From the NCBI RefSeq assembly GCF_001506165.1, contig NZ_CP011427.1:4249265-4313264 (forward strand): a DNA stretch of 64,000 nucleotides. Reading direction: 5' to 3'. Every line of letters begins with the position of its first letter. Position 1 is the first letter of the stretch. The stretch comes from Pantoea vagans. Lineage in GTDB: Bacteria; Pseudomonadota; Gammaproteobacteria; Enterobacterales; Enterobacteriaceae. A program made the position numbers and the translations under genes. A model generated the notes under the pieces. That model saw only the letters and a list, made by a program, of their open reading frames with translations, did not search any database and was not told where the DNA came from. Positions 22,131 to 37,213 of this stretch are shown one piece after another.

Positions 22131-22926
22131 TCTGCGTCCCACCGTGCTGGTGTTTGACTCCGGCGTCGGTGGGCTCTCCGTCTATGATGAGGTCCGGCAA
22201 TTGTTGCCAGACCTTCACTATTTGTACGCCTTCGATAATGAAGGTTTCCCGTACGGCGAAAAAAGCGAAGACTTTATTGTCGATCGTGTCGTTGCGGTTG
22301 TTCACGCTATCACCCAACGCTTCCCGCTGGCACTAGTGATTATCGCCTGTAACTCCGCCAGTACCGTTTCTTTACCGGCACTGCGAGAGCGCTTCGAATT
22401 TCCCGTTGTCGGTGTGGTCCCGGCCATCAAACCTGCTGCACGCCTGACACGTAATGGTGTTGTAGGACTGCTGGCAACACGTGGCACGGTAAAACGCCCC
22501 TACACCCACGAGCTGGTGGCGCAGTTCGCACGTGAATGCAAAATCGAAATGCTGGGATCTGCGGAATTAGTAGAACTGGCAGAAGCCAAGCTGCATGGCG
22601 AAGAGGTGGAACTGTCTGATGTGCGCCGCGCTGTACAACCTTGGCTACGAATGAAAGAACCGCCTGACACGGTGGTTTTGGGATGCACCCACTTCCCTCT
22701 ATTACGTGATGAACTACAAATGGTGTTACCAGAAGGCACGCGATTAGTGGATTCAGGAGCGGCAATTGCGCGCCGAACCGTATGGCTACTTGAGCATGAA
22801 GCACCGCATGCGGTTTCTTCTGGCCAGAATATGGCGTTCTGTACGCGCATGGATGATGAGGTGATGCAATTATCACCGGTTTTACAGCGTTATGGCTTCC
22901 CGCTGCTGGAAAAACTGGCGATTTAG
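22075..22926 (+). CDS. murI: Glutamate racemase
   Basis: 283 residues from the ATG at 22075 (MAIKLQ), inside the end of btuB. It makes D-glutamate for peptidoglycan. The catalytic cysteines lie in IACNSAST and LGCTHFPLL, and [14 protein letters not shown] is the acid-base/substrate loop. The N-terminal extension of about 20 residues before PTVLVFDSG is typical for enteric MurI, which is activated by UDP-MurNAc-Ala. Translation is likely coupled to btuB. The rRNA operon promoter begins about 50 bases after its stop. Confidence 0.95.
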   Translation: MAIKLQERSITSAPATASDLRPTVLVFDSGVGGLSVYDEVRQLLPDLHYLYAFDNEGFPYGEKSEDFIVDRVVAVVHAITQRFPLALVIIACNSASTVSLPALRERFEFPVVGVVPAIKPAARLTRNGVVGLLATRGTVKRPYTHELVAQFARECKIEMLGSAELVELAEAKLHGEEVELSDVRRAVQPWLRMKEPPDTVVLGCTHFPLLRDELQMVLPEGTRLVDSGAAIARRTVWLLEHEAPHAVSSGQNMAFCTRMDDEVMQLSPVLQRYGFPLLEKLAI

Positions 22927-22977
22927 TGGGGTTTCGATGAAAAAAACAACACTCAGAATTTAATTTGCATTTAGCGC

Positions 22978-23005
22978 TTGTCAGCCCAAAAGAAATCCCT
23001 ATACT
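22978..23005 (+). promoter_or_regulatory. rRNA operon promoter P1
   Basis: TTGTCA at 22978-22983 and TATACT at 23000-23005 with a 16-base spacer and a GC-rich discriminator (GCGCC), the hallmarks of a stringently controlled rrn P1. The AT-rich run before it (22940-22970) fits an UP element. Confidence 0.85.
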
Positions 23006-23096
23006 GCGCCTCCACTGACACGGAACAACGGTTTACGAAGTGATGTGTTCAGGAGGTGGTCTTCAAGGCAACCTTCAGAAAAGCAAAAATAAATGC

Positions 23097-23124
23097 TTGA
23101 CTGAGAATGCGGAAAGCGTAATAT
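23097..23124 (+). promoter_or_regulatory. rRNA operon promoter P2
   Basis: TTGACT at 23097-23102 and TAATAT at 23119-23124 with a 16-base spacer, about 119 bases after P1, the usual tandem layout. Confidence 0.8.
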
Positions 23125-23157
23125 ACGCATCCCGCGCCGCTAGAGAAATCGCGGCAC

Positions 23158-23170
23158 CGCTCTTTAACAA
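23158..23170 (+). promoter_or_regulatory. boxA antitermination site in the 16S leader
   Basis: The sequence CGCTCTTTAACAA matches enteric boxA (TGCTCTTTAACA), which loads NusB/NusE in the rRNA antitermination complex. A second copy (GCTCTTTAACAA at about 25270) lies before the 23S gene. Confidence 0.8.
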
Positions 23171-23323
23171 TTTATCAGACAATCTGTGTGGGCACTCGCA
23201 GGATTGATATCAACGTCTCCGGACGTAAAAAATATCAAGTCTCACGAGTGAACACATAATGAAATTCATTATGACGTTTTACAGATGAGCATCGCTGAAC
23301 TGGTTTCAGCAAATCAAACTTTA

Positions 23324-24862
<1,539 letters not shown>

Positions 24863-24935
24863 CCTGAAGATACCTTCCCGCGAAGTGCTCACACAGATTG
24901 TCTGATGAAATTAAAGAAGAGCGTAAAACGCCTGC

Positions 24936-25012
<77 letters not shown>

Positions 25013-25129
25013 AATTCTTCCGATTTCCGCGTTGTGCCGACGGCTCGCATACATTACGTATGCTTCGCATCGACACGCCTTGAACTCGAAAGAATTCTCC
25101 TGGTAAGCAGCGTTTTGCACAAACTCTAT

Positions 25130-25205
25130 GGGGCTATAGCTCAGCTGGGAGAGCGCCTGCCTTGCACGCAGGAGGTCAGCGGTTCGATCCCGCTTAGCTC
25201 CACCA
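25130..25205 (+). tRNA. alaT-like: tRNA-Ala (anticodon TGC)
   Basis: 76 bases from GGGGCTATAGCTCAGC to CCA. The anticodon TGC is at 25163-25165 and the T-arm reads GGTTCGATCC. An Ile plus Ala spacer is like E. coli rrnA/D/H and unlike rrnB/C, which carry tRNA-Glu. Confidence 0.97.
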
Positions 25206-25409
25206 TCAACGAACCCCACGTTGATAACTAACTTCCGAATGCATTTTTAAGTGCATTGCGAAGTTATTGCTCTTTAACAATCCGGAACAAGCTGAAAATT
25301 GAAACGACGTGTCGGTTCATTTCTCCGTAATAAGAAATGAATGATGACATGTTCGAGTCTCTCAAATGCTTGCAGCTTGCATGCGTTGTAAAACGCCTGT
25401 GGGTTGTGA

Positions 25410-28315
<2,906 letters not shown>

Positions 28316-28541
28316 ACAACGCCAGAGGCGTTTTTGAAGAGACGCAAAGTAGATTTTCAGCTTAGTTCACCGGATTTTAGATTTAGTTTTGTTCTGCGGA
28401 CATGAGTCCGAAGGATTTTGCGCTGAGGCAAGGCGCCGACCGAGACGGAACGAAGGAGCATACACAAGTATGTGACTGAGTAACGCGAGAGAAGGCAACG
28501 CCGCATCAGCACAAAAGACACAGGACAGAACACCAAGAATT

Positions 28542-28661
28542 TGCCTGGCGGCTTTAGCGCGGTGGTCCCACCTGACCCCATGCCGAACTCAGAAGTGAAA
28601 CGCCGTAGCGCCGATGGTAGTGTGGGGTCTCCCCATGCGAGAGTAGGGAACTGCCAGGCAT
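28542..28661 (+). rRNA. rrf: 5S ribosomal RNA
   Basis: 120 bases from TGCCTGGCGGC to the pairing end GCCAGGCAT, with the internal loops CCATGCCGAACTCAGAAG and CGATGGTAGTGTGGGG. Confidence 0.98.
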
Positions 28662-28761
28662 CAAATTAAGACTCGTTATCGGGTCGTGACCTTTCAATTG
28701 ACACTGAAAGGGCGAAACACCTGAAATCAGAACGTTTTTCTGACTTCAGTACAGTATCGGT

Positions 28762-28838
28762 GGAGCGGTAGTTCAGTTGGTTAGAATACCTGCCTGTCAC
28801 GCAGGGGGTCGCGGGTTCGAGCCCCGTCCGTTCCGCCA
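28762..28838 (+). tRNA. aspT-like: tRNA-Asp (anticodon GTC)
   Basis: 77 bases from GGAGCGGTAGTTCAG to CCA with anticodon GTC at 28796-28798. It is a distal tRNA of the rRNA operon, in the order Asp-Trp as in E. coli rrnC. Confidence 0.97.
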
Positions 28839-28846
28839 CCCTATTT

Positions 28847-28922
<76 letters not shown>

Positions 28923-28928
28923 GAAAAC

Positions 28929-28958
28929 AATCCTTTGCTTCGGCAAAGGATTTTTTTT
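28929..28958 (+). terminator. Terminator of the rRNA operon
   Basis: AATCCTTTGC, a TTCG tetraloop and GCAAAGGATT at 28929-28952, followed by a run of T. Confidence 0.92.
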
Positions 28959-29040
28959 GTCCAAAATTCAGCAATGAAACCCAAATTCAGTCATGAAAAG
29001 CGTTTGGGTTTCACTGCGATCCACCCAAACTCTCCCCCAA

Positions 29041-29862
29041 TTACTGAGTCAATACCGGAAATTTAAGCAGTTGGCGAATATGCGCCTGTTGATCGCTATT
29101 CTGCAACCACACCGCATACAGTGGCCGTACGGCAACAGGTGTATCTGGAATAACCATCAGGTCACTATAAATGCTGTGCCAGGAGTCGGGTAAGAATGCG
29201 CAAGCACCAGTGGTGTGAAGTAATTCACGCGTCACATGCGCTGATGTTGTGGTTAATACTGGGACATCATCACTGGACAGATAACTTTCGTGCTGGTGAA
29301 AATCTGCGCCCCATTCCAGTTTGATGTAATCATATTTTTCGCGTTTTTCGGTTTTACGTGCGCGAAATAGTGCGAGTGAAATATGACCTATCTGTTGACT
29401 GGTGAGTTCATCCATTTTTGGCGCTTCGGTGGTAATTAACAGATCCAACTGACGCTCATGCAACTGCTTAACTAATAGATGCCGTTGCGCGATGCGCGCC
29501 TCAAGATGCAAACTTTCACGGTTTTCATAAAGCGTTTTTAACCAAGGGGTTAGATAGGCTTCCCACAGCGATGCGCTGGCGCCTATTGAAAGCTCGTGGT
29601 GTTGTTGTGTGTGCGAAACTTCCTTTTTGGCCATCAGCCAGGTACTCATCAAACTTTCTGCATAGGGCAATAAACGCTCACCTGCAGAAGTCAGACGGAT
29701 ATTATTACGATGACGCGTAAAAAGGTTAACCCCCAATTGGTTTTCCAACTGGCGAATGCGAAAACTAACGGCAGATTGCGTGAGGTAAAGCGCTTCAGCA
29801 GCACGCCCGAAATGGCGTGTTCTGCTCACTTCGAGGAAAGTTTTCAGTAATTCCGTATCCAC
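29041..29862 (-). CDS. hdfR: LysR-type regulator HdfR
   Basis: 273 residues. The N-terminal winged helix [33 protein letters not shown] is nearly identical to E. coli HdfR (YifA), which represses the flagellar master operon flhDC and activates gltBD. The effector domain is more divergent in its last 60 residues. It diverges from maoP, as in E. coli. Confidence 0.93.
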   Translation of the reverse strand: MDTELLKTFLEVSRTRHFGRAAEALYLTQSAVSFRIRQLENQLGVNLFTRHRNNIRLTSAGERLLPYAESLMSTWLMAKKEVSHTQQHHELSIGASASLWEAYLTPWLKTLYENRESLHLEARIAQRHLLVKQLHERQLDLLITTEAPKMDELTSQQIGHISLALFRARKTEKREKYDYIKLEWGADFHQHESYLSSDDVPVLTTTSAHVTRELLHTTGACAFLPDSWHSIYSDLMVIPDTPVAVRPLYAVWLQNSDQQAHIRQLLKFPVLTQ

Positions 29863-29983
29863 AGCATTCTCCCAAAATTTGTTTGTCGTACTGATTTAAA
29901 TGTTTTGTTTTACACTCTGTCAAGCCTATCTAATACTCCGCGCCATAAATAGCACGGCCATATGAGAGTCAGGAGCGTGTAAA

Positions 29984-30322
29984 ATGGCGGATAGCTTCGC
30001 AACAACAAATCGTTTCTTTGATAACAAACATTACCCACGTGGTTTTTCGCGTCATGGTGATTTCACCATTAAAGAAGCTCAGCTTCTGGAACGCCACGGT
30101 TACGCCTTCAACGAACTGGACCTCGCTAAGCGCGAACCAGCGACCGATGAAGAGCGTTCGTTTTTAGAAGTATGTCGTGGTGTTCGTGAGCCGCAAACGG
30201 AAGCTGAACGCGTCTGGTCGAAATATACCGCACGCATTAAGCGTCCTAAGCGTTTCCACACCCTGTCTGGCGGCAAGCCGCAGATGGACACGGTGGAAGA
30301 CTTCAGCGATAGCGATGATTAA
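29984..30322 (+). CDS. maoP: Ori macrodomain organisation protein MaoP
   Basis: 112 residues, highly conserved with E. coli MaoP (YifE): [20 protein letters not shown] near the N-terminus and [17 protein letters not shown] near the C-terminus. MaoP, acting with the nearby DNA site maoS, organises the origin macrodomain. Its presence fits a location close to oriC, together with the rRNA operon. I could not identify maoS by eye. It is monocistronic with a strong terminator. Confidence 0.94.
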   Translation: MADSFATTNRFFDNKHYPRGFSRHGDFTIKEAQLLERHGYAFNELDLAKREPATDEERSFLEVCRGVREPQTEAERVWSKYTARIKRPKRFHTLSGGKPQMDTVEDFSDSDD

Positions 30323-30326
30323 AAAT

Positions 30327-30352
30327 AACGGGGCCTAAAGGCCCCGTTTTTT
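30327..30352. terminator. Terminator between maoP and comM
   Basis: AACGGGGCC, loop TAAA, GGCCCCGTT at 30327-30348, followed by T. The A-rich stretch before it also makes it usable for convergent comM, whose stop codon is at its edge. Confidence 0.9.
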
Positions 30353-31871
30353 ATTCCAGACTTTTATGCAGATGGATCAGTAACCGGTCGATGCTGCGAT
30401 AACTCACCGCCTCCTGCAAATGCTGCCGCAAAATCACCTCCTCACCTGCCAGATCGGCAATCGTCCTCGCCACCTTTAAAATCCGCTGCCATGCTCGCAC
30501 GGAAAGACCCAGTGAGTTGAGCACTGCTTCCAGCCATTCGGCATCCTGCTGTACTAACGAGCAGCAACGTATAATCTCCGGGTTGGTTAAATGTGCATTC
30601 ACCTTACCGGCACGCTCCATTTGAGCCTGCCGGGCTGTCAGCACGCGTTTAAGCACATCTGCACTGCATTCTTTGACTTTTTGTTTCTGGCTCAAGGTGC
30701 CACTCGGCAGGAGCGGGATTTCCAGCGACAGATCGAAACGGTCAAGGAAAGGCCCGGAAAGCCGACTCAAATAGCGCAGGACCTGTTGAGGCGTGCATCT
30801 ATTGTGGCTGCCTTGATAATGGCCGGTTGGGCTGGGGTTCATGGCACCGATTAACTGGAAGCGCGCCGGATAGGTCACTTTGGCACGTGCTCGGGAGATC
30901 GCAATCTCTCCAGACTCAATGGGCTCACGTAATGAGTCCAGCACCTTACGGTCGAACTCTGGCAGTTCATCGAGAAACAGCACACCATTGTGGGCTAAAG
31001 AGATTTCACCGGGTCGCGGCAATGAGCCTCCACCAATCAGCGCATAGAGTGAGGCACTGTGATGTGGCGCTCTAAATGGCCGTCTGCGCCACTGATGGTG
31101 AACAGTCCCGCTGCTGACCAGACTATTAATGGCCGCGCACTCCAGCGCTTCCTGATCGTTCAGCGGAGGCATAATACCTGGCAGGCGTGTAGCGAGCATG
31201 GTTTTACCGGTACCGGGTGGTCCAAGCAACAATAGGTTATGACCCCCTGCCGCGGTGATCTCAAGTGCCCGGCGACCTTGTTCCTGCCCAATGATGTCGC
31301 TGAGATCTTGGTCCGCCTGTTCAAAGGGTTCTGGTTGAGAACGGGCCACCGTCAGTGCGGTCTGGTTATGAAGAAAGGCACAAATCTCGACCAGATGCTT
31401 CCCGACCAGGGTATCTCCTTGTTCAATTAATCCGACATCCTGTTGATTCTCATCAGCTAACACCATCCTCCTGCCCGCTTGCAGTGCTGCCATCGCTGCA
31501 GGAATCGCGGCCTGAACGCCACAGAGCGCGCCGTTTAGGGCTAACTCCCCCAGGAATTCATATTGCGCCAGTTTTGCGTCAGGAAGCTGCTCTGAGGCTG
31601 CGAGAATCGCAATGGCGATAGGAAGGTCATAGCGTCCGCCTTCTTTTGGCAGATCGGCAGGAGCCAAATTGATGGTGATGCGTTTGGCGGGAAAGGTGAA
31701 ACCACTGTTGATGATTGCGCTACGTACCCGCTCTCGTGCCTCTTTCACGGTGGTTTCCGGCAGGCCAACCAGCGTGAGAGCAGGTAATCCTTTACTGATA
31801 TGCACTTCTACAGTGACGAGTGGAGCCTGAACACCCAATGCCGCACGGGTTAAAACCTTAGATAAAGACAT
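30351..31871 (-). CDS. comM: Magnesium-chelatase-like AAA+ helicase ComM (YifB)
   Basis: 506 residues. The N-terminal ChlI-like/Lon-like domain (MSLSKVLTRAALGVQAPLVT) is followed by the AAA+ core with Walker A LLGPPGTGKTML near 217 and Walker B VLFLDELPEF near 296, then a C-terminal Mg-chelatase domain. ComM is a hexameric helicase driving branch migration during integration of transformed DNA; in enterics its native role is less clear. It diverges from the ilv leader, as in E. coli. Confidence 0.94.
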   Translation of the reverse strand: MSLSKVLTRAALGVQAPLVTVEVHISKGLPALTLVGLPETTVKEARERVRSAIINSGFTFPAKRITINLAPADLPKEGGRYDLPIAIAILAASEQLPDAKLAQYEFLGELALNGALCGVQAAIPAAMAALQAGRRMVLADENQQDVGLIEQGDTLVGKHLVEICAFLHNQTALTVARSQPEPFEQADQDLSDIIGQEQGRRALEITAAGGHNLLLLGPPGTGKTMLATRLPGIMPPLNDQEALECAAINSLVSSGTVHHQWRRRPFRAPHHSASLYALIGGGSLPRPGEISLAHNGVLFLDELPEFDRKVLDSLREPIESGEIAISRARAKVTYPARFQLIGAMNPSPTGHYQGSHNRCTPQQVLRYLSRLSGPFLDRFDLSLEIPLLPSGTLSQKQKVKECSADVLKRVLTARQAQMERAGKVNAHLTNPEIIRCCSLVQQDAEWLEAVLNSLGLSVRAWQRILKVARTIADLAGEEVILRQHLQEAVSYRSIDRLLIHLHKSLE

Positions 31872-32198
31872 AACAACTCCTTGTTGCCTTCATCATGCTT
31901 ATTGAAATGGCAGATGGCGAATGCGATTTGCTAATATCGGTACCTGATTCCGATTAATTACCGTTTTTTGCATCCCTTTCGCTGCTTTTAGAATCCAGAT
32001 CGTAAAATCTAAATATCCGTTACGCCGCGTGCGTAATGAAAAATTATCACAACTGTAAATAACCTTTTACTTACAATGCGATAACCGTCACGCGCCGTTT
32101 GCGTCATAAAAAAACATTATGAAAATTATTGTCAATGACCGGATAACTATGGTAACTCTGTAGGTATTACTTCGAACAATCGAAAAAACAAACAACAC
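31872..32198 (+). promoter_or_regulatory. Gene-free region upstream of ilvL (ilv promoter region)
   Basis: 327 bases without a gene. They are AT-rich with several A/T tracts (a possible upstream-activating, IHF- or Fis-type region). TTGTCA at 32129-32134 is the best -35 for the ilv operon; with 17 bases of spacing the -10 would be GTAACT at 32152-32157, which is weak. The comM promoter should lie at the left end. Confidence 0.45.
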
Positions 32199-32297
32199 AT
32201 GAAAGCCCTTCTACAAGTGATTAGCCTAGTCGTGATTAGCGTGGTGGTGATTATTATCCCACCGTGCGGGGCATCGCTTGGAGAAAGAAAGGCTTAA
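32199..32297 (+). CDS. ilvL: ilvGMEDA leader peptide
   Basis: A 32-codon frame, ATG at 32199 to TAA at 32297. The central run VISLVVISVVVIIIPPCG is almost identical to E. coli IlvL and contains clusters of Val, Ile and Leu codons. Ribosome stalling at these codons when charged branched-chain tRNAs are scarce prevents the downstream terminator from forming. It is too short for standard gene calling. Confidence 0.95.
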   Translation: MKALLQVISLVVISVVVIIIPPCGASLGERKA

Positions 32298-32316
32298 AAA
32301 TCAAGCCCGGAATTCC

Positions 32317-32354
32317 AAAAACCCCCGCACCGAAAGGTCCGGGGGTTTTTTTTT
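32317..32354 (+). terminator. ilv attenuator terminator
   Basis: CCCCCGCACC, loop GAAA, GGTCCGGGGG at 32322-32345, followed by nine T. It starts 25 bases after the ilvL stop and about 100 bases before ilvG, as required for attenuation. Confidence 0.93.
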
Positions 32355-32446
32355 GACCAGGCTAAATATCAGCGAATCAGCGAGGAACAGATTATGAGCA
32401 GTAGCATAAAATTCTGTTGTTCCCCTAGGAATACAGGAGAATAACC

Positions 32447-34093
32447 ATGACAGGTGCACAGTGGGTAGTTCAGGCTTTACGCGCGCAGAGTGTCGACACA
32501 GTGTTTGGCTATCCTGGCGGCGCAATCATGCCAGTGTACGATGCGCTCTACGATGGCGGCGTGGAACACCTACTGTGTCGTCATGAGCAAGGTGCGGTGA
32601 TGGCAGCGATTGGTTATGCGCGTGCCACCGGTAAAACAGGCGTCTGTATCGCCACTTCTGGCCCAGGCGCGACCAACCTGATCACTGGTTTAGCCGATGC
32701 GTTGATGGACTCCATCCCGGTGGTGGCCATCACTGGCCAGGTTTCGTCAGCCTTTATCGGTACCGATGCCTTCCAGGAGATTGACGTTCTCGGTTTGTCA
32801 TTAGCCTGCACCAAACACAGCTTCCTCGTCGAATCCCTTGAAGATTTGCCTTCCGTGATGGCCGAGGCCTTCGCTATTGCCCAGTCTGGCCGCCCGGGCC
32901 CGGTTCTGGTTGATATCCCAAAAGACATTCAAATTGCCAGCGGTGATTTAACGCCGCACCTGCTGCCCGTTGAAGAGGCGATCAGCCATTCACCGCAGCA
33001 CATCGCTGAAGCCCGCGAGTTAATGGCACAAGCGCATAAGCCCATGCTGTACATCGGCGGGGGGGTTGGCATGGCGCAAGCCGTTCCTGCATTGCGTGCG
33101 ATGGCACAAGAAACCGGCATTCCGATGGTCTCTACGCTGAAGGGTTTAGGCAGTGCTGACCCGTCCAGTGATGTTTACCTCGGCATGTTAGGCATGCACG
33201 GCACCAAGGCCGCCAACCTTGCAGTGCAATCCTGTGACTTGCTGATCGCTGTTGGCGCACGCTTTGATGACCGTGTAACCGGCAAACTGGATACCTTTGC
33301 GCCGCACGCCAGCGTTATCCACATCGATATCGATCCCGCTGAACTGAACAAACTGCGCCGTGCGCACGTTTCGCTGCAGGGTGATTTAAACCAGGTACTG
33401 CCTGCGTTGAGCATGCCGCTGCAGATTGAGGGCTGGCGCACGGAAGTCAAAGCGATGAAAGCCGAGTTCGACTGGCGTTACGATCACCCAGGCGAAGCGA
33501 TCTATGCGCCTCTGTTGCTGAAACAGGTATCCGATCGCAAAGGCGAGAGTGCCGTGGTTACCACCGATGTGGGTCAGCATCAGATGTGGGCAGCGCAGCA
33601 CATGAGCTTCACCGCGCCAGAGAACTTCATCACCTCCAGTGGCTTGGGCACCATGGGCTTTGGCCTGCCGGCTGCCGTGGGTGCGCAAGTGGCGCGTCCG
33701 GATGACACCGTCATCTGCGTGTCAGGCGATGGTTCCATCATGATGAATATCCAGGAGTTGGGTACCATCAAACGTAAAAAGCTGCCGGTGAAAATCCTGC
33801 TGTTGGACAACCAACGCTTAGGCATGGTGCGCCAGTGGCAGCAGCTGTTCTTTGATGGCCGCTACAGCGAGACCATCCTCACTGATAACCCCGATTTCCT
33901 CACGCTGGCCAGCGCGTTTGATATCCCAGGCCAGCGCATTAGCCGTAAAGATCAGGTCGACGACGCCATTGATGCTCTGCTGAACAGTGAAGGTCCTTAC
34001 TTCCTGCATGTTTCGATTGATGAGCATGAGAACGTCTGGCCATTGGTACCGCCGGGTGCCAGCAACGCAAACATGATGGAGAAAACCGCATGA
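32447..34093 (+). CDS. ilvG: Acetolactate synthase II, large subunit
   Basis: 548 residues, intact, unlike the frameshifted ilvG of E. coli K-12. It makes acetolactate or acetohydroxybutyrate with ThDP, Mg and FAD. The catalytic glutamate is E47 in CRHEQGA, and the ThDP/Mg motif is SGDGSIMMN near 425. AHAS II is the valine-resistant isoenzyme. The stop TGA overlaps the ilvM start (ATGA), so subunits are translationally coupled. Confidence 0.97.
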   Translation: MTGAQWVVQALRAQSVDTVFGYPGGAIMPVYDALYDGGVEHLLCRHEQGAVMAAIGYARATGKTGVCIATSGPGATNLITGLADALMDSIPVVAITGQVSSAFIGTDAFQEIDVLGLSLACTKHSFLVESLEDLPSVMAEAFAIAQSGRPGPVLVDIPKDIQIASGDLTPHLLPVEEAISHSPQHIAEARELMAQAHKPMLYIGGGVGMAQAVPALRAMAQETGIPMVSTLKGLGSADPSSDVYLGMLGMHGTKAANLAVQSCDLLIAVGARFDDRVTGKLDTFAPHASVIHIDIDPAELNKLRRAHVSLQGDLNQVLPALSMPLQIEGWRTEVKAMKAEFDWRYDHPGEAIYAPLLLKQVSDRKGESAVVTTDVGQHQMWAAQHMSFTAPENFITSSGLGTMGFGLPAAVGAQVARPDDTVICVSGDGSIMMNIQELGTIKRKKLPVKILLLDNQRLGMVRQWQQLFFDGRYSETILTDNPDFLTLASAFDIPGQRISRKDQVDDAIDALLNSEGPYFLHVSIDEHENVWPLVPPGASNANMMEKTA

Positions 34094-34347
34094 ACCAGCA
34101 TCAATTGTCTATCGAAGCTCGCTTCCGTCCTGAAATATTGGAGCGCATTTTGCGTGTCGTCCGCCACCGTGGCTTCCAGGTGTGCTCGATGAACATGGCA
34201 TCTGCGATTAACGCCGAGAACATTAATATCGAGATGACCGTTGCCAGCCAGCGTTCTGTCGATTTACTGTCTTCGCAGTTAAGCAAACTTATGGATGTCG
34301 CCTGTGTCGAGATCCAGCAACAGACATCACAACAAATCCGCGCTTAG
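34090..34347 (+). CDS. ilvM: Acetolactate synthase II, small subunit
   Basis: 85 residues, one ACT-like domain ([31 protein letters not shown], beta-alpha-beta). It is the regulatory and activating subunit of IlvG. It overlaps ilvG by four bases and is 18 bases before ilvE. Confidence 0.95.
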   Translation: MNQHQLSIEARFRPEILERILRVVRHRGFQVCSMNMASAINAENINIEMTVASQRSVDLLSSQLSKLMDVACVEIQQQTSQQIRA

Positions 34348-34365
34348 TCGCCAAAGGAAATAGCA

Positions 34366-35295
34366 ATGAGTACGAAGAAAGCAGACTTTATTTGGTTCAA
34401 CGGGGAGATGGTTAAGTGGGAAGACGCCAAGGTTAGCGTCATGTCTCACGCACTGCACTACGGTACTTCAGTGTTTGAAGGCGTACGTTGCTACGACTCA
34501 CACAAAGGCCCAGTGGTGTTCCGTCACCGTGAACACATGCAGCGTCTGCACGACTCCGCCAAAATCTATCGTTTTCCTATCGCCGCCTCTGTTGATGAAT
34601 TGATGGAAGCCTGCCGCGAAGTGATTCGTGTGAACAAACTGAAAAGCGCTTACATTCGTCCATTGGCGTTTGTTGGCGACGTAGGCCTGGGTGTGAACCC
34701 ACCAGATGGCTACACCACCGACGTGATCATCGCTGCTTTCCCATGGGGTGCTTACCTGGGTGCTGAAGCACTGGAAAACGGTATCGATGCGATGGTGTCT
34801 TCATGGAACCGTGTTGCACCGAATACCCTGCCAACCGCGGCTAAAGCCGGTGGTAACTACCTTTCCTCACTGCTGGTGGGCAGCGAAGCGCGCCGCCACG
34901 GTTATCAGGAAGGTATCGCTCTCGACACCAACGGCTATATTTCAGAAGGTGCGGGTGAAAACTTGTTCGAAGTGAAAGATGGCATTCTTTTCACGCCGCC
35001 ATTCACTTCTTCAGCGCTGCCGGGCATCACCCGTGACGCCATCATTAAACTGGCGATCGATCTGGGTATCGAAGTGCGTGAGCAGACCCTGTCGCGCGAA
35101 TCGCTGTATCTGGCTGATGAAGTGTTCATGTCCGGCACTGCGGCAGAAATCACCCCAGTGCGCAGCGTTGATGGCATTCAGGTTGGTGCCGGCAAACGCG
35201 GCCCAGTGACCACCAAAATTCAGAGCGCCTTCTTCGGCCTGTTCACGGGCGAAACCGAAGATAAGTACGGCTGGTTGGATCAGGTTAATCCATAA
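34366..35295 (+). CDS. ilvE: Branched-chain amino-acid aminotransferase
   Basis: 309 residues, the E. coli length. It is a fold-type IV PLP enzyme; the cofactor lysine is K160 in PTAAKAGGNYLSS. It transfers amino groups to the 2-oxo acids of valine, leucine and isoleucine. It lies between ilvM and ilvD in the operon. Confidence 0.97.
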   Translation: MSTKKADFIWFNGEMVKWEDAKVSVMSHALHYGTSVFEGVRCYDSHKGPVVFRHREHMQRLHDSAKIYRFPIAASVDELMEACREVIRVNKLKSAYIRPLAFVGDVGLGVNPPDGYTTDVIIAAFPWGAYLGAEALENGIDAMVSSWNRVAPNTLPTAAKAGGNYLSSLLVGSEARRHGYQEGIALDTNGYISEGAGENLFEVKDGILFTPPFTSSALPGITRDAIIKLAIDLGIEVREQTLSRESLYLADEVFMSGTAAEITPVRSVDGIQVGAGKRGPVTTKIQSAFFGLFTGETEDKYGWLDQVNP

Positions 35296-35306
35296 CAAGA
35301 CCGTTA

Positions 35307-35328
35307 CGCGGGTGCAGCTGCGCCCGCG
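35307..35328 (+). other. GC-rich hairpin in the ilvE-ilvD gap
   Basis: CGCGGGTG, a 6-base spacer and CGCCCGCG form a stem without a T-run, within a 61-base gap. It is more likely an RNA stability or processing element than a terminator. Confidence 0.45.
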
Positions 35329-35356
35329 TCATATTTCAGACTGGAGTAAATAGAGC

Positions 35357-37207
35357 ATGCCTAAGTACCGTTCTGCCACCACCACCCATGGCCGTAATAT
35401 GGCGGGTGCACGTGCCCTGTGGCGCGCCACAGGAATGACCGACGCCGATTTCGGTAAGCCGATTATCGCAGTGGTTAACTCATTCACCCAATTCGTGCCG
35501 GGCCACGTGCACCTGCGCGACATGGGTAAGCTGGTGGCGGAGCAAATCGAAGCTGCCGGTGGTGTCGCTAAAGAGTTCAACACCATCGCGGTGGATGACG
35601 GTATCGCCATGGGTCATGGCGGCATGCTGTATTCACTGCCTTCGCGCGAGCTGATCGCCGACTCCGTGGAGTACATGGTTAACGCGCACTGCGCCGATGC
35701 CATGGTGTGTATTTCTAACTGCGACAAAATCACCCCGGGCATGCTGATGGCGTCACTGCGCCTCAACATCCCAGTGATCTTTGTTTCCGGCGGTCCGATG
35801 GAAGCCGGTAAAACCAAGCTGTCCGACAAAATCATCAAGCTGGATCTGGTCGATGCGATGATTCAGGGCGCCAACCCGAACGTCAGTGACGCCGATAGCG
35901 ATAAAATCGAACGTTCTGCCTGTCCGACCTGCGGTTCGTGCTCCGGTATGTTCACCGCCAACTCGATGAACTGTCTGGCCGAAGCGCTGGGTCTGGCGCA
36001 ACCGGGCAACGGTTCACTGCTGGCCACGCATGCCGACCGTAAAGAGCTGTTCCTCAACGCCGGTAAACGCATCGTTAGCCTGACCAAAAAGTATTACGAG
36101 CAGGATGATGAGCGCGTACTGCCGCGCAACATCGCCACCAAAGCCGCGTTTGAGAACGCGATGACGCTGGATATCGCCATGGGCGGTTCCACCAACACCG
36201 TTCTGCACCTGTTGGCAGCGGCGCAGGAAGGCGAAATCGAGTTCAACATGTCGGATATCGATCGCCTCTCACGCAAAGTGCCACACCTGTGCAAAGTGGC
36301 ACCGAGTACGCCGAAATATCACATGGAAGACGTACACCGCGCCGGTGGCGTTGTCGCCATTCTGGGCGAGCTGGATCGTGCAGGGCTGATCGACACCACT
36401 GCGCGCAACGTTTTGCAGCAGAGCATGCGCGAAACCCTGGATCAGTACGACATCATGCTGACCCAAGACGAAGCGGTGAAGAAGATGTTCCGCGCCGGTC
36501 CGGCCGGTATCCGTACTACTCAGGCCTTCTCGCAGGATTGCCGTTGGGACACGCTGGATGATGACCGTGTAGAGGGTTGTATCCGTACCCGCGAACACGC
36601 GTTCTCTCAGGATGGTGGCCTGGCCGTGCTGTACGGCAACATCTCTGAAGATGGTTGTATCGTAAAAACCGCCAGCGTTGACGCTGAGCTGCTGACCTTT
36701 AAAGGCCCGGCAAAAGTTTACGAAAGCCAGGATGATGCGGTAGAGGCGATCCTCGGCGGTAAAGTGGTGGCTGGCGATTGCGTTGTCATCCGTTACGAAG
36801 GGCCTAAAGGCGGTCCTGGCATGCAGGAAATGCTGTATCCGACCACCTATCTGAAATCCATGGGCTTGGGTAAAGCTTGTGCGTTGATCACCGATGGTCG
36901 CTTCTCCGGCGGTTCTTCCGGCCTCTCTGTGGGACACATCTCGCCTGAAGCAGCGAGCGGCGGCACCATTGCGCTGATCCAGGATGGCGACATGATCGAG
37001 CTGGATATCCCGAACCGTCGTATCCATCTGGATCTGCCAGACAACGAAATCCATGCTCGTCGTGAAAAAGAGCTGGCGCGTGGCGAAGCGGCTTACACCC
37101 CGCACAACCGCGAACGTGCTGTTTCCTTCGCGTTACGCGCCTATGCATCCCTCGCGACCAGCGCTGACAAAGGTGCGGTGCGCGATAAGTCCAAGCTGGG
37201 AGGCTAA
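35357..37207 (+). CDS. ilvD: Dihydroxy-acid dehydratase
   Basis: 616 residues, the E. coli length. It dehydrates 2,3-dihydroxy acids to the 2-oxo acids. Iron-sulfur cluster cysteines lie in [12 protein letters not shown] (near 122) and [15 protein letters not shown] (near 195); [10 protein letters not shown] lies towards the C-terminus (near 515). A 278-codon antisense frame runs through it and is a codon-bias shadow. ilvA starts 6 bases later. Confidence 0.97.
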   Translation: MPKYRSATTTHGRNMAGARALWRATGMTDADFGKPIIAVVNSFTQFVPGHVHLRDMGKLVAEQIEAAGGVAKEFNTIAVDDGIAMGHGGMLYSLPSRELIADSVEYMVNAHCADAMVCISNCDKITPGMLMASLRLNIPVIFVSGGPMEAGKTKLSDKIIKLDLVDAMIQGANPNVSDADSDKIERSACPTCGSCSGMFTANSMNCLAEALGLAQPGNGSLLATHADRKELFLNAGKRIVSLTKKYYEQDDERVLPRNIATKAAFENAMTLDIAMGGSTNTVLHLLAAAQEGEIEFNMSDIDRLSRKVPHLCKVAPSTPKYHMEDVHRAGGVVAILGELDRAGLIDTTARNVLQQSMRETLDQYDIMLTQDEAVKKMFRAGPAGIRTTQAFSQDCRWDTLDDDRVEGCIRTREHAFSQDGGLAVLYGNISEDGCIVKTASVDAELLTFKGPAKVYESQDDAVEAILGGKVVAGDCVVIRYEGPKGGPGMQEMLYPTTYLKSMGLGKACALITDGRFSGGSSGLSVGHISPEAASGGTIALIQDGDMIELDIPNRRIHLDLPDNEIHARREKELARGEAAYTPHNRERAVSFALRAYASLATSADKGAVRDKSKLGG

Positions 37208-37213
37208 CAACTG

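Noticed and set aside
25013-25129. Spacer between tRNA-Ile and tRNA-Ala examined for a further RNA
   Set aside because: A short palindrome is present (ACATTACGTATGC region), but it fits rRNA processing spacer; no tRNA-like or other RNA shape was seen.
36269-37105. 278-codon reverse-strand frame within ilvD
   Set aside because: Same reason: antisense shadow of a well conserved gene, rich in R, H and Q.
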